From positions 1 through 64,000 of the forward strand of contig JAFUJZ010000008.1 of assembly GCA_017467965.1 (NCBI GenBank): 64,000 nt of DNA. The letters run 5' to 3'. Under the pieces are notes generated by a model, which ran no database searches, was not told the DNA's origin, and saw nothing but the letters and a program-made list of their open reading frames with translations. The stretch's first letter is position 1. Each line of letters starts with the position of its first letter. This DNA comes from Clostridia bacterium. GTDB lineage: Bacteria > Bacillota_A > Clostridia > UMGS1883. The position numbers and the translations under genes were made by a program. Of the stretch, positions 1-8,702 are shown one piece after another.

Positions 1-138
1 AGCTTCAGTAGAAACTGTAAAGCCCTGAGGAACGGGAAGACCCATGTTGGTCATTTCTGCAAGGTTAGCACCCTTACCACCGAGAGTATTTCTCATGGAT
101 GCGTCGCCTTCGCTAAATAAATAAACATACTTAGCCAT
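1..138 (-). CDS. ppdK: Pyruvate, phosphate dikinase, N-terminal fragment (runs off the window)
   Basis: Only the first 46 codons are present; the gene continues beyond base 1. The translation begins [20 protein letters not shown] and continues with [10 protein letters not shown] and GLPVPQGF. This is the characteristic N-terminus of the ATP-grasp nucleotide-binding domain of pyruvate phosphate dikinase, the cytosolic enzyme that interconverts pyruvate, ATP and phosphate with phosphoenolpyruvate, AMP and pyrophosphate. The start is fixed by a GGAGG seven bases upstream of the ATG. PEP synthase and PEP-PTS enzyme I also share a [14 protein letters not shown] motif, but the opening KYVYLFSEG is typical of PPDK. 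The gene has its own promoter at 196-224. Confidence 0.93.
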   Translation of the reverse strand, partial: MAKYVYLFSEGDASMRNTLGGKGANLAEMTNMGLPVPQGFTVSTEA

Positions 139-195
139 TGGATTTTACCTCCTAAATATAATAATAAAATTATTTGCTTAGTTGTATGCGGATAT

Positions 196-224
196 ATTAT
201 ACACTAAATATGAATACATTTCCA
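196..224 (-). promoter_or_regulatory. Probable sigma-A promoter of ppdK
   Basis: On the minus strand a -35-like TGGAAA (219-224) is followed after 17 bases by a perfect TATAAT (196-201). The predicted start leaves a leader of about 50 bases before the ppdK ATG. The -35 box is weak, the -10 strong. Confidence 0.6.
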
Positions 225-274
225 GTACTTTTTGAAAAAAACTTAAAAAAAATTCAATAATTTTCACAAATTAA

Positions 275-305
275 AAGAAAAGCAACCCAAAAGGTTGCTT
301 TTCTT
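275..305 (-). terminator. Rho-independent terminator after the acyl-carrier-like gene
   Basis: A perfect 13-bp stem (275-287 with 293-305) closes a 5-base loop. The core is AGCAACC / GGTTGCT flanked by A and T tracts on either side. It ends the transcript of the gene at 321-542 and, since that gene has no terminator upstream of it, possibly also the GH30 transcript. Confidence 0.88.
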
Positions 306-320
306 GTTAATTCTGCATTT

Positions 321-542
321 TTACAACTGTTTTTCTATGCTCTCTGCCAATTCACCTACGGTTTCCGCATCGTCGTCAATTTCAACTTCGACGCCGCCGA
401 GTGCCTCTTCAAGAGCCATTACAATATCAAGTAAATCAATGTAATCAATGCCTAAATCTTCAAAGGCTGTCTCGGGAGTTATTTCAGATTCATCAACACT
501 GATGTTTTCAGCAATAATTGCAACTAATGTATCAAATACCAT
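321..542 (-). CDS. Acyl carrier protein-like protein lacking the phosphopantetheine serine
   Basis: This 73-residue acidic protein has the length, helical pattern and flanking motifs of an acyl carrier protein: FEDLGIDYIDLLDIVMALEE aligns with the family core DLGxDSLDxVELVMALEE, and the end TVGELAESIEKQL matches helix IV. The serine of the DSL motif, which carries 4'-phosphopantetheine in working carriers, is tyrosine here (D-Y-I); the codon is TAC on the coding strand. As read, it cannot be pantetheinylated at the normal place, so it may be a structural or regulatory ACP homologue. The start is the ATG preceded by GGAGGTCTTGAT; a longer upstream reading has no ribosome site. It follows the GH30 gene with its own promoter and ends in a strong terminator. 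Confidence 0.85.
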   Translation of the reverse strand: MVFDTLVAIIAENISVDESEITPETAFEDLGIDYIDLLDIVMALEEALGGVEVEIDDDAETVGELAESIEKQL

Positions 543-584
543 ATCAAGACCTCCATAAGCATTACAATATGTTTTGCGCACACT

Positions 585-613
585 ATTGTATATGCTTTAT
601 ATACGTCTGTCAA
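585..613 (-). promoter_or_regulatory. Sigma-A promoter of the ACP-like gene
   Basis: The minus strand has TTGACA (608-613), 17 bases, then TACAAT (585-590). The -35 box overlaps the TGA stop codon of the GH30 gene (610-612). No terminator lies between the two genes, so the ACP-like gene can be expressed both alone and by read-through. Confidence 0.8.
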
Positions 614-3372
614 TACTTTTTAATAAAGAATGTTGCAAGAAGATTATTTTCGCTGTTAATAACCTGAATTCTTATATCTGTATATTCGTCCGTAAGCACA
701 ATCGCGCTCTTAGTTGTTGTTTCAATCTTTTTGAGTACGTCGCCATCGTAATAGCTTATAAGCTTTGTTCTGCCACCTGTTACCCGAAGCACGTCGCCTT
801 CAAGCTTGCATATAGGCTTTTCCGGTGCGTAGATCAGATTAACCTCACCAACGTTTGTGTAACCGCCGTTGGGTGTTTCGTACTTAATATAACGGTAGTC
901 TACATATTCGCTAAGCTTAACGGATGCAAATTCACCTCGTTGGAAATCTTCTTCGCTGAACGTATGAATAACTGTGTATTCTCCGTCCTTTTCATTACTG
1001 CCGGAAAGCACCGCTTCCCAACCACGGTATTCAAATCCGGGGCGGGAGTTTATTGTCACCTTGTTAAAGGGCAAGTGGTTCTCGCCAAGGTCAATAGCCG
1101 TGTAACCTGTTCTGTCGTCATTTCTGCCTGCATGGAAGAATGTTTCTTTGTCTCCGTCCCACGCTTTATCGGCAGTTACGTTTTCATCGCCGTCCCAAGG
1201 ATTAGTACCAAAGGGTGTACCTGTCAGCTCAATCTCGCCCGCCATATACTCAACCTCAACACTCGGTTCGTAAACAGGAGCCTCAAAATAGAACAGCTGG
1301 TTAGGTGTGCCATAATAACCGCCATAAACACCAACCTGGCTACCCACTTCTGTTGCATGGTTATATACGTCGATGCTTTCCTCGTTTGCCTTGTTTATAA
1401 TCCGGTACATGCCTTTGTCTTTTTCAAGCTTCCAAAGCGCCTTATCGTCAAGCACGCTTGTTGTCAAAAAGCTGTCTGTGGAAAGGTATTTACCTGTTTT
1501 TTCATTTCGGAAAGAATAATACTCTCCGTGCTTATCCATTACCCATTGCTGGGCAGGCGTGCTGTCTCGGTCGGCAATTACAACATCCGAACCCGATACC
1601 TTTAACGCTCTTTCACTTCCCGAGCCGATAATACGCACCGTATCATTATCCCCGTCAATAATATTTATGGGGTATTTAGCTTTTAATCCGTCTTTTACGG
1701 CAACAATCTTAACGCTGTCGTGAGCTTCGTTAAACACCAATTTATTTCCGTTAAATGTCAAATCAATCAAGCATTTGCAGCCTAATTCTACTTTGATTTC
1801 TGCATCAACAACATTTCCGTTTTCGTCTGTAACAGTAAATTCAAGCTCTTCGCCTACGAATGCTGTTACGGTATTATCCTTTTCTGTAAGCTTAATGCTC
1901 TTACCTTCCATTTTTCCGTTGAAAACAACTGTTGCAACGCTATACGGCGGAATTTGTGCACTGTACTCATTATAATAAAGCTCGCCTATATCAATCTTTG
2001 CACAGTCATAACTCTGGCTTGTAACATAGCTTTCTACACTCTCAACTGTCATCCCAAGACTTTCAGCGTTAAGGTTGTAATTCTTGCTCGCAGAATCCAT
2101 ATTTGTAATTACAAATACAACCTTGCCATCCTCTTCGTTAATTGCTGAAACAATGTTACTGTAATCAGTCTTAACGAGTGTGTCTCCGGGGCGGATAAAC
2201 TTTGTATACTGCATATATGCGTAATATTTCTTAGTCTTGTGTAATTCGCTTGTCTCCTTGTCGATAGACATAATATTCCAATAGCCCGAGTCCTTATGTT
2301 CACCGTCATAAGCCATTGCAACAGCTTGCCACATTACCCATGCGTTAGGCTCTAAGCCGCGTAAGTCCTCGTTTATCTTGTTGGAAAACCACAACGCCGG
2401 TCCCATATTGCCCGACTTCTCGCCGCCTATTGAGCCGTCGCCGTCAACCTCTGTCATATAGAGGGGCTTTCCTGCCTCGAGCACCGCATTTCTTGTATGG
2501 TTATAGTCACCAACACTGTAGGAATGTGTATTAACCTGGCTTAAGGCATCAATCGCCTCGTCTGTATAAACATTTTTGATGTTCTCGCCTGTTCTCCACA
2601 CGTTTGTTTCATCGGCTGCAGCAACCCCAACATCTGTAAGGCCACGCTTATCAAGAGCATCTCTTACTAAAAGAATAAGTCTTGAGTGGTCTTCAACATC
2701 AAAGTGGCAGCCCTCCTGCCAGCCCTCGTAGCCCCAGTAGTTAGTGTCTGACTCATTAAAGGGTTCTAGTGTGTCAAACTTAACACCGTATTCCTTTTGT
2801 ATGCGGAGCACCGCTTCTGCCAAATACTCTGCAAAATCGTCAAACTTGTCATCGGGCAAGTTGTTTTCGCCCGAATTATGGTTACCCGAGCTGCAACCGC
2901 TCTCTGTCATGTAATACGGAGGTGAGTTTGAAAATGCCTCTAAAATATCCGCACCGTACTTAACTGCAAGCTGCAATGCTTTAATCTGTCCTGCGTCATT
3001 ACCAAGATTCCATTTCCCGTCAGCATCCGTTAAACCGGGCATATCTCGTCCGTCAAATTCTCTCTGGTGATTGTGTGTCGGGTCGTCACCACCACCAATG
3101 TTGTAACGGGCAATATTGAGTCCCAAACCCTCTTCTTCATCATAAAGAGCCTTTACAACACTGTCCAATTGCTCATCAGTTAAGTTTTCACCCAAATGAT
3201 GACCCCACCAACAGATAGATGTGCCCCAACCTTCAAACTCCCCAAAGGGACTTTTGTTGTTAAGGTCTAAATTCACCGTATAAACCTTTTGCGGCTCTTC
3301 AAACGCAAATACAAGATTTGCACTTGACAAAAACATTACCGCACAAAGCAAAATTGATAAAACTTTTTTCAT
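610..3372 (-). CDS. Secreted GH30 glycoside hydrolase (endo-beta-1,6-galactanase-like) with ricin-type and F5/8-type carbohydrate-binding modules
   Basis: A 920-residue exported enzyme. Residues 1-23 are a signal peptide. The catalytic (beta/alpha)8 barrel with its side sandwich spans about 28-485 and opens with FEGWGTSICWWG, typical of GH30. The likely acid/base is Glu207 in LEPFNES and the nucleophile Glu308 in YMTEVDGDGS. The EVDGDGS form resembles endo-beta-1,6-galactanases, so a galactan or arabinogalactan side-chain substrate is inferred. An Ig-like segment (490-572), a ricin/CBM13-like beta-trefoil (575-700, ending in NQLFYFE) and an F5/8 type C/CBM32-like domain (713-848) follow, then an unassigned 70-residue tail. 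There is no cell-wall sorting signal. The start has AAGGAGG nine bases upstream. The subfamily is inferred, not tested. Confidence 0.87.
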   Translation of the reverse strand: MKKVLSILLCAVMFLSSANLVFAFEEPQKVYTVNLDLNNKSPFGEFEGWGTSICWWGHHLGENLTDEQLDSVVKALYDEEEGLGLNIARYNIGGGDDPTHNHQREFDGRDMPGLTDADGKWNLGNDAGQIKALQLAVKYGADILEAFSNSPPYYMTESGCSSGNHNSGENNLPDDKFDDFAEYLAEAVLRIQKEYGVKFDTLEPFNESDTNYWGYEGWQEGCHFDVEDHSRLILLVRDALDKRGLTDVGVAAADETNVWRTGENIKNVYTDEAIDALSQVNTHSYSVGDYNHTRNAVLEAGKPLYMTEVDGDGSIGGEKSGNMGPALWFSNKINEDLRGLEPNAWVMWQAVAMAYDGEHKDSGYWNIMSIDKETSELHKTKKYYAYMQYTKFIRPGDTLVKTDYSNIVSAINEEDGKVVFVITNMDSASKNYNLNAESLGMTVESVESYVTSQSYDCAKIDIGELYYNEYSAQIPPYSVATVVFNGKMEGKSIKLTEKDNTVTAFVGEELEFTVTDENGNVVDAEIKVELGCKCLIDLTFNGNKLVFNEAHDSVKIVAVKDGLKAKYPINIIDGDNDTVRIIGSGSERALKVSGSDVVIADRDSTPAQQWVMDKHGEYYSFRNEKTGKYLSTDSFLTTSVLDDKALWKLEKDKGMYRIINKANEESIDVYNHATEVGSQVGVYGGYYGTPNQLFYFEAPVYEPSVEVEYMAGEIELTGTPFGTNPWDGDENVTADKAWDGDKETFFHAGRNDDRTGYTAIDLGENHLPFNKVTINSRPGFEYRGWEAVLSGSNEKDGEYTVIHTFSEEDFQRGEFASVKLSEYVDYRYIKYETPNGGYTNVGEVNLIYAPEKPICKLEGDVLRVTGGRTKLISYYDGDVLKKIETTTKSAIVLTDEYTDIRIQVINSENNLLATFFIKKY

Positions 3373-3410
3373 TTTTAAACCTCCTTAGGTTGTAAAATCT
3401 ATATGAAATT

Positions 3411-3439
3411 ATTTTACCACACATTTCTTCCCTTTTCAA
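3411..3439 (-). promoter_or_regulatory. Sigma-A promoter of the GH30 gene
   Basis: On the minus strand TTGAAA (3434-3439) and TAAAAT (3411-3416) are separated by 17 bases. The predicted leader is about 30 bases and contains the AAGGAGG ribosome site. Confidence 0.72.
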
Positions 3440-3748
3440 CCATAAAAAAAGGCTCCCTTGTGTAAAGGGAGCTCAGCGTGTCGAAAAAGTCGACACGCGC
3501 AAAAAATCTTGCTGAGAGCAATCTTTTTTGCAATATTTTTTATAAAGAACAAAGTACCGATTTCTCGTGCAAGGGGCTTGTAAGCCCCCTAAAATCGGCA
3601 CTTTCGGCGGGATGAATGCGATTAACCCCGCCTATCTTATTTGGGGAACCTTCTTCCCCAAACCCCTCGCTACTCACAAAAATATAGTTTTTCTACAGTC
3701 TGGGCTCCCTTGTGTAAAGGGAGCTGTCACGTAGTGACTGAGGGATTG
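3440..3748. repeat. Gene-free stretch with nested palindromic repeats (REP/MITE-like)
   Basis: No convincing gene lies in 3373-3748. A 23-base palindromic unit, GGCTCCCTTGTGTAAAGGG plus AGCT, occurs twice without change, at 3451-3473 and 3703-3725. The second copy is followed by a small hairpin GTCACGTAGTGAC (3726-3738) and GAGGGA. Between the copies are further stems: GCGTGTCGA/TCGACACGC with a 5-base loop (3476-3498), a GGGGCTT/AAGCCCC hairpin near 3575-3592, and CGGCGGG/CCCGCC near 3605-3630. The CTCCCTT...AAGGGAG unit followed by GTCA...TGAC is reminiscent of interspersed palindromes seen in Clostridia (from memory). The block sits just past the stop of the SLH gene at 3749 and may end its transcript. 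Confidence 0.7.
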
Positions 3749-4930
3749 TTATTCTTCTGTATTCACAATTATAAATTCAAAATCCGAGTCGTTGTCGTTA
3801 TCAAGAAATGTTATTTCATCAAGATTTTTGTATTCCTCATACACATCAAAGTCAGGATTGAGCTTGCCGTTTACTATAACGTTGCATTCAACCTTTATCG
3901 GGTCAAAATACCTGATTTCAACAAAGCTTTGCACATTAGCCTCAGTTGTTGCTTTTGCATCTTCATTTTTATAATACACTATTTTCTCGGGCGTAAGTTC
4001 TTTAATTAAATCGGGTGTAAGAACAATTTTGTCATTGCGATATTCTGCAGCGCCCTTAAGGAATTTGTTTCCTATTGCAAAGAACTCAACCCTATTGCCT
4101 AAAAGCTCGTTTGCATTACGATCACAATTTGCAAGTTCACGCCGTTGTCCAACACGAAAGCTCGTCCATTCCTCGCAATCGCAATCAGTAATAACTATTT
4201 CTATAGTTTTTTCATCCTCCGATATTTTTGTAACTATACCCATCATCAAAGAACAGTTAAGATATTCTGTCATTATTGTTTTCACATCATTATACTCAGG
4301 AAAACAATCTGTGCATCCTTCAATTCCTGTGGAAAAAGAATTTTCATCCATAAGCTCAACATCCAAGGCATTATACACCATTCTTGCTGCTGTCATTCTT
4401 GTAATTACATCATTTGCTTTTCCACCTATGCCATGTGTAATGCCGGTCACAATTCGACTTCCGGCATAAAGATATCCTCCGCCATTCCATCCACCGTTAG
4501 CGAGTGCCACAGGCTCGTAGCCAAGAACGCATACAAGCATCTTTACAAACTGGTGATATGTAACCTCGCCTTCCGGGTTAAATGAACCGTCGTCCATTCC
4601 GTTTACGATACCATCTTCCTTTGCTCTCTCTATATACCCTGCTGCCCAATGTTTGCTGTCAACGTCTGAAAACACTATTTCACCGGGGCGTACATACCGT
4701 GCATCTTTGCCCAAAAGCCTCACCATAATTGCCGCCGCTTCCGCGCGTGTAAGTGTGCTATCCGGGTTAAAATTACCCTCATCGTCACCCTCAATTATTT
4801 CAAGATCATAGAGTAAATCTGTTACATGAACATACTCATCTCTAACATCCGGGTAGTCATGGAAAGCGAGTGCATTCACACCTTCAAAGCACATCAACAA
4901 ACATAATAGAACAGATAATATTTTTTTCAT
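3749..4930 (-). CDS. SLH-domain secreted protein (paralogue A)
   Basis: A 393-residue exported protein. It has a signal peptide (MKKILSVLLCLLMCFEGVNA), then S-layer homology repeats: one at about 23-75 ending LTRAEAAAIMVRLLG, one at about 85-140 with HWAAGYIERAKEDGIVNG and FVKMLVCVLGYEP, and a degenerate third ending RMTAARMVYNAL. SLH repeats usually bind pyruvylated secondary wall polymers. The C-terminal half (about 205-393) is an unnamed beta-rich region ending in an acidic FLDNDNDSDFEFIIV motif of a type common at the ends of clostridial SLH proteins. It lies 11 bases behind paralogue B in the same transcript. The N-terminal 190 residues of the two are clearly homologous, pointing to tandem duplication. 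Confidence 0.88.
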   Translation of the reverse strand: MKKILSVLLCLLMCFEGVNALAFHDYPDVRDEYVHVTDLLYDLEIIEGDDEGNFNPDSTLTRAEAAAIMVRLLGKDARYVRPGEIVFSDVDSKHWAAGYIERAKEDGIVNGMDDGSFNPEGEVTYHQFVKMLVCVLGYEPVALANGGWNGGGYLYAGSRIVTGITHGIGGKANDVITRMTAARMVYNALDVELMDENSFSTGIEGCTDCFPEYNDVKTIMTEYLNCSLMMGIVTKISEDEKTIEIVITDCDCEEWTSFRVGQRRELANCDRNANELLGNRVEFFAIGNKFLKGAAEYRNDKIVLTPDLIKELTPEKIVYYKNEDAKATTEANVQSFVEIRYFDPIKVECNVIVNGKLNPDFDVYEEYKNLDEITFLDNDNDSDFEFIIVNTEE

Positions 4931-4941
4931 ATAAATCCTCC

Positions 4942-5829
4942 TTACTCTTCTTTTTTTCTTACGGCAATAATTCTGTTTCCTTCATCGGTTTTCTGAACAT
5001 ATGCTATTACCGTATATCCTTCAAGATTTCTTCCGTTCCGTGTTTCATCTTCAAAAATATATTTTTGACCTTTAACATAATGGTCGTTTCTTGTACTATT
5101 CTTTAGTATCTCAACCAAGGCCATTCTATTGCCGGTTTCAGTTATAACGCCTACAATCAATTCACACCCCAAATAATCTTCTATTAGTGTTTCATAATCG
5201 AGCGAACAGTATAAACCACCGTTATTCATATGTTCCAAGGTCACTTTGTCTAACATTTCAACAGCCAGCGAATTATATACAAGTCTTGCCGCAGTCATTC
5301 TTGTGACAGGTTCTTCTGTCTTACCGGGTACCCCCTTTGTAAAACCGAGCACTTGACTTGACCCCACATACAAATAACCTCCACCAAGCCACCCTCCGAA
5401 TCTTTCTGCAATAGGCTTGTAACCCAATATGCAAACGAGCATTTTTACAAACTGATGATATGTAACTGTGCTGTCAGGCTCAAAGGTTCCGTCTCCCATT
5501 CCGTTTACAATCCCGTTAGCCTCTGCCCTGTATATGTATTCCGCCGCCCAATGCGTGCTTTCGACATCTGTAAAGCGTGTTTCTCCTTCGGGCACCCAAT
5601 TATCCTTTCCTAAAAGTCTCACCATAATTGCTGCAGCTTCGGCGCGGGTCAATGTGTCATCGGGGCGAAAGGTTCCGTCCTCAAATCCTTCCATAATTTT
5701 AAGATTAGATAAAATATCTGTCGCATCTTTATATTCTTCTCCCATATCGCTATAGTCCGTATATGCAAATACACTCACACCTTCAAAGCACAGTGCCAAA
5801 CATAATAAAACTGATAATATTCTTTTCAT
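4942..5829 (-). CDS. SLH-domain secreted protein (paralogue B)
   Basis: A 295-residue exported protein and first gene of a two-gene transcript. Residues 1-22 form a signal peptide almost the same as that of its neighbour. SLH repeats follow at about 24-75 (RPDDTLTRAEAAAIMVRLLG), 83-140 (HWAAEYIYRAEANGIVNG, FVKMLVCILGYKP) and a weaker third (RMTAARLVYNSL). The C-terminal region (about 210-295) starts like that of paralogue A (IEDYLGCELIVGVI against MTEYLNCSLMMGIV) but is about 100 residues shorter and lacks the acidic DNDND end. It probably attaches to the cell wall through the SLH repeats; the role of the tail is unknown. The start is set by AGGAGGGACAAAAT before the ATG. Confidence 0.87.
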   Translation of the reverse strand: MKRILSVLLCLALCFEGVSVFAYTDYSDMGEEYKDATDILSNLKIMEGFEDGTFRPDDTLTRAEAAAIMVRLLGKDNWVPEGETRFTDVESTHWAAEYIYRAEANGIVNGMGDGTFEPDSTVTYHQFVKMLVCILGYKPIAERFGGWLGGGYLYVGSSQVLGFTKGVPGKTEEPVTRMTAARLVYNSLAVEMLDKVTLEHMNNGGLYCSLDYETLIEDYLGCELIVGVITETGNRMALVEILKNSTRNDHYVKGQKYIFEDETRNGRNLEGYTVIAYVQKTDEGNRIIAVRKKEE

Positions 5830-5918
5830 ATTTTGTCCCTCCTAAACATATAACCCTCAAAAACCAAAAACGGGGACAAAATTTTTTAAAAAAATTGTTT
5901 ATTTTCAAAATCTATTTG

Positions 5919-5947
5919 TGGACAAACCTTTCCTTTTATGATATTAT
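5919..5947 (+). promoter_or_regulatory. Probable sigma-A promoter of valS
   Basis: TGGACA (5919-5924), 17 bases, TATTAT (5942-5947). The predicted leader to the valS ATG is only about 28 bases, leaving no room for a T-box. Confidence 0.6.
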
Positions 5948-5981
5948 ATTCTAAATTATTATGTAAAAAAGGACTGATAAT

Positions 5982-8606
5982 ATGAAAAACATAGAAAAAA
6001 CATATGAACCTAGTAATGTTGAGTCCCGCCTTTACAAGAAATGGTGCGATAACGGTTACTTCCATGCTGAAGTTGACAGCAAGAAAACACCCTACACAAT
6101 CGTTATTCCCCCTCCTAATGTAACAGGTCAGCTCCACATGGGTCATGCGTTAGACGAAACACTCCAGGATATCCTTATCCGTTTCAAGAGGATGCAGGGC
6201 TACAACGCTCTTTGGATTCCCGGCACAGACCACGCAGGTATCGCAACACAAATCAAGGTTGAAGAAGCTCTCCGCAAGGAAGAAGGTCTCACTCGTTACG
6301 ATTTGGGTCGTGAAAAGTTCTTAGAGAGAGTATGGGACTGGAAAAAGCAGTACGGTGACAGAATCATCACTCAGCTCAAAACTCTTGGCTCTTCCTGCGA
6401 CTGGGACCGTGAGCGCTTTACAATGGATGAAGGCTGTAGCAAGGCTGTTCGTGAAGTTTTCGTAAACCTTTACGACAAGGGTCTTATCTACAGAGGCAAC
6501 CGCATTATCAACTGGTGTCCCAAGTGTACAACAGCGCTTTCCGATGCTGAAGTTGAATACACAGAACAGGACGGCAATTTCTGGCATATTAAGTACCCTG
6601 TTGAGGGTGAAGAGGGCAGATTTATCACAATCGCCACAACAAGACCCGAAACAATGCTTGGCGATACAGCTATCGCCGTTAACCCCGAGGATGAACGTTA
6701 CATGGACATCATCGGCAAAAACGTAATTATCCCCCTTGTTAACCGTGCTATCCCGATTGTAGGCGACGAGCATGCTGACAAGGATTTCGGTACAGGTGCA
6801 GTTAAGATTACTCCCGCTCATGACCCCAACGACTTTGAAGTAGGTCAGCGTCATAACCTTACCATTATTAAGGTTATGAATGACGATGCTACTATTAACA
6901 AGCTCGGCGGTAAATATGAAGGCATGGATCGCTACGAAGCAAGAAAAGCAATCGTTGCCGATTTGGAAGCAGGCGGATACCTTGTTAAAATTGAGCCCCA
7001 CGCTCACAATGTAGGACAGTGCTACCGTTGCGGTACAACAGTTGAGCCTCTTACAAGTGACCAGTGGTTTGTAAAAATGGCACCTCTTGCGGAAGAAGCA
7101 ATCCGCGTTGTTAAAGAAGGCGAAGTTAAATTCGTTCCCGACAGATTCAGTAAAACATATCTCAACTGGATGGAAAATGTTCATGACTGGTGTATTTCCC
7201 GTCAGTTATGGTGGGGTCACAGAATCCCTGCATTCTACTGCGATTCTTGCGGTGAGATGACAGTTTCCAAAACTGATATCACTACTTGTCCCAAGTGCGG
7301 CGGCACTGTAAAGCAGGAAAACGACGTTTTGGACACATGGTTCTCCTCCGCTCTCTGGCCCTTTAGTACACTTGGCTGGCCCGAAAAAACACCGGAACTT
7401 GAATATTTCTACCCCACAGCAACACTTGTTACAGGCTATGACATTATCTTCTTCTGGGTAGCAAGAATGATTTTCTCCGGTATGGAACACATGAAACAAA
7501 TCCCCTTCAAGCACGTATTCATCCACGGTCTTGTACGTGATTCTCAGGGCAGAAAAATGAGTAAATCCCTCGGTAACGGCGTTGACCCGTTGGAAGTTAT
7601 CAAAGAATACGGCGCAGACGCACTCCGCTTTACACTTGCTACAGGTAACGCACCAGGTAACGATATGCGTTACTACCCCGAACGCGTTGAAGCAAGCCGT
7701 AACTTTGCAAACAAAATTTGGAACGCAGCTCGTTTCGTTCTTATGAATATTGACATCGAGGAAATTTCTCTTCCCGATAGTCCTAAAATGGAAGACAAAT
7801 GGATTTTATCCCGTCTTAATTCTACAGTGAAGGAAGTTACCGACAACCTCGAAAAGTTCGAACTCGGTATTGCGCTCCAGAAACTTTACGACTTCGTATG
7901 GGATGAATTCTGCGACTGGTACATCGAACTTGTAAAGCCCCGTCTTTACGGTACAGACGAAGATAGTAAGAAGAATGCAGAAAAAACACTTTGCTATGTA
8001 CTTAGCAACTTCTTAAAGCTTCTTCACCCCTTCATGCCCTTTGTTACAGAAGAAATCTACTGTTCACTTCCCGTAAGTGACGAAACAATCGTAACCAGTT
8101 CTTGGCCCACATACTCTGAAAGCCTCAACTTCCCCAAGGAAGAAGAAGAAGTGGGCGCGGTATGTGATGCAATCAAAGCAATTCGTAACCTTAGAACAAG
8201 TATGAATGTACCTCCGTCAAGAAAAGCGGCTATGTACATCGTTACAAAGAATCCTTCTCTTTACGAGGCAGGCAGTGTATTCTTTGAAAAGCTTGCAGGT
8301 GCGGCAAGTGTGGAAGTTTCAGACTCCGATGCAATCGTTCCCGAAGGCTGTGTAAACGCAGTTGCTCCCGGTGCAACAATCTTTATGCCCACAGGCGAAC
8401 TTGTTGACACAGAAAAGGAAAGAGAAAGACTTACAAAGGAAAAGAAGCGTCTTGAGGGCGAAATTGCTCGAGTTGAAAAGATGCTTAGTAACGAAGGCTT
8501 CGTATCACGTGCACCCCAGAAGCTTATCGATGAAGAAAAGGCTAAGGGCGTTAAGTATAAGGAAATGTACGACGCAGTAGTGGAATCTCTTGCAAAATTA
8601 GGTTAA
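5982..8606 (+). CDS. valS: Valyl-tRNA synthetase
   Basis: An 874-residue class I aminoacyl-tRNA synthetase that charges tRNA-Val in the cytosol. The HIGH motif appears as [10 protein letters not shown] near residue 48, the editing domain contains the [15 protein letters not shown] motif, and the KMSKS loop is present as [15 protein letters not shown] zinc-ribbon-like CDSCGEM...CPKCGG lies between, as in many bacterial ValRS. The DALRFTLA, anticodon-binding and C-terminal coiled-coil arm ([20 protein letters not shown]) regions all match the family, and the length is usual. AAAGGACTGATAAT gives the ribosome site. It is one of few plus-strand genes and is monocistronic, with its own promoter and terminator. 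No T-box leader is seen. Confidence 0.98.
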   Translation: MKNIEKTYEPSNVESRLYKKWCDNGYFHAEVDSKKTPYTIVIPPPNVTGQLHMGHALDETLQDILIRFKRMQGYNALWIPGTDHAGIATQIKVEEALRKEEGLTRYDLGREKFLERVWDWKKQYGDRIITQLKTLGSSCDWDRERFTMDEGCSKAVREVFVNLYDKGLIYRGNRIINWCPKCTTALSDAEVEYTEQDGNFWHIKYPVEGEEGRFITIATTRPETMLGDTAIAVNPEDERYMDIIGKNVIIPLVNRAIPIVGDEHADKDFGTGAVKITPAHDPNDFEVGQRHNLTIIKVMNDDATINKLGGKYEGMDRYEARKAIVADLEAGGYLVKIEPHAHNVGQCYRCGTTVEPLTSDQWFVKMAPLAEEAIRVVKEGEVKFVPDRFSKTYLNWMENVHDWCISRQLWWGHRIPAFYCDSCGEMTVSKTDITTCPKCGGTVKQENDVLDTWFSSALWPFSTLGWPEKTPELEYFYPTATLVTGYDIIFFWVARMIFSGMEHMKQIPFKHVFIHGLVRDSQGRKMSKSLGNGVDPLEVIKEYGADALRFTLATGNAPGNDMRYYPERVEASRNFANKIWNAARFVLMNIDIEEISLPDSPKMEDKWILSRLNSTVKEVTDNLEKFELGIALQKLYDFVWDEFCDWYIELVKPRLYGTDEDSKKNAEKTLCYVLSNFLKLLHPFMPFVTEEIYCSLPVSDETIVTSSWPTYSESLNFPKEEEEVGAVCDAIKAIRNLRTSMNVPPSRKAAMYIVTKNPSLYEAGSVFFEKLAGAASVEVSDSDAIVPEGCVNAVAPGATIFMPTGELVDTEKERERLTKEKKRLEGEIARVEKMLSNEGFVSRAPQKLIDEEKAKGVKYKEMYDAVVESLAKLG

Positions 8607-8609
8607 TTT

Positions 8610-8656
8610 AATATCAAAAGGGACACATTCATAAGAATGTGTCCCTTTTTGATATT
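8610..8656 (+). terminator. Terminator of valS
   Basis: A long hairpin of about 21 bp with one bulge: AATATC-AAAA-GGGACACATTC pairs with GAATGTGTCCC-TTTTT-GATATT around a very short loop. Confidence 0.88.
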
Positions 8657-8670
8657 TTACATTTTGCATT

Positions 8671-8702
8671 AAAAACGGGACAGCGAGCTGTCCCGTTTTT
8701 TT
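8671..8702 (-). terminator. Terminator of the gene at 8701-10383
   Basis: CGGGACAGC / GCTGTCCCG stem with a 2-base loop, extended by A and T tracts on both sides (AAAAACGGG ... CCCGTTTTTTT). It works in either orientation and separates the convergent valS and minus-strand genes. Confidence 0.88.

Noticed and set aside
574..1605. Long open frame of 343 codons on the plus strand inside the GH30 gene
   Set aside because: It is antisense to a well-supported gene, Cys/Val/Ile-rich without domains, and has no ribosome site; it reflects codon bias of the real gene.
5830..5981. T-box riboswitch upstream of valS, common in Firmicutes
   Set aside because: Only 150 bases separate the genes, the predicted leader is under 30 bases, and no T-box sequence or antiterminator hairpin is present.
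6321..7184. Open frame of 287 codons antisense to valS
   Set aside because: Shadow of the valS coding frame; unlike any family, no ribosome site.
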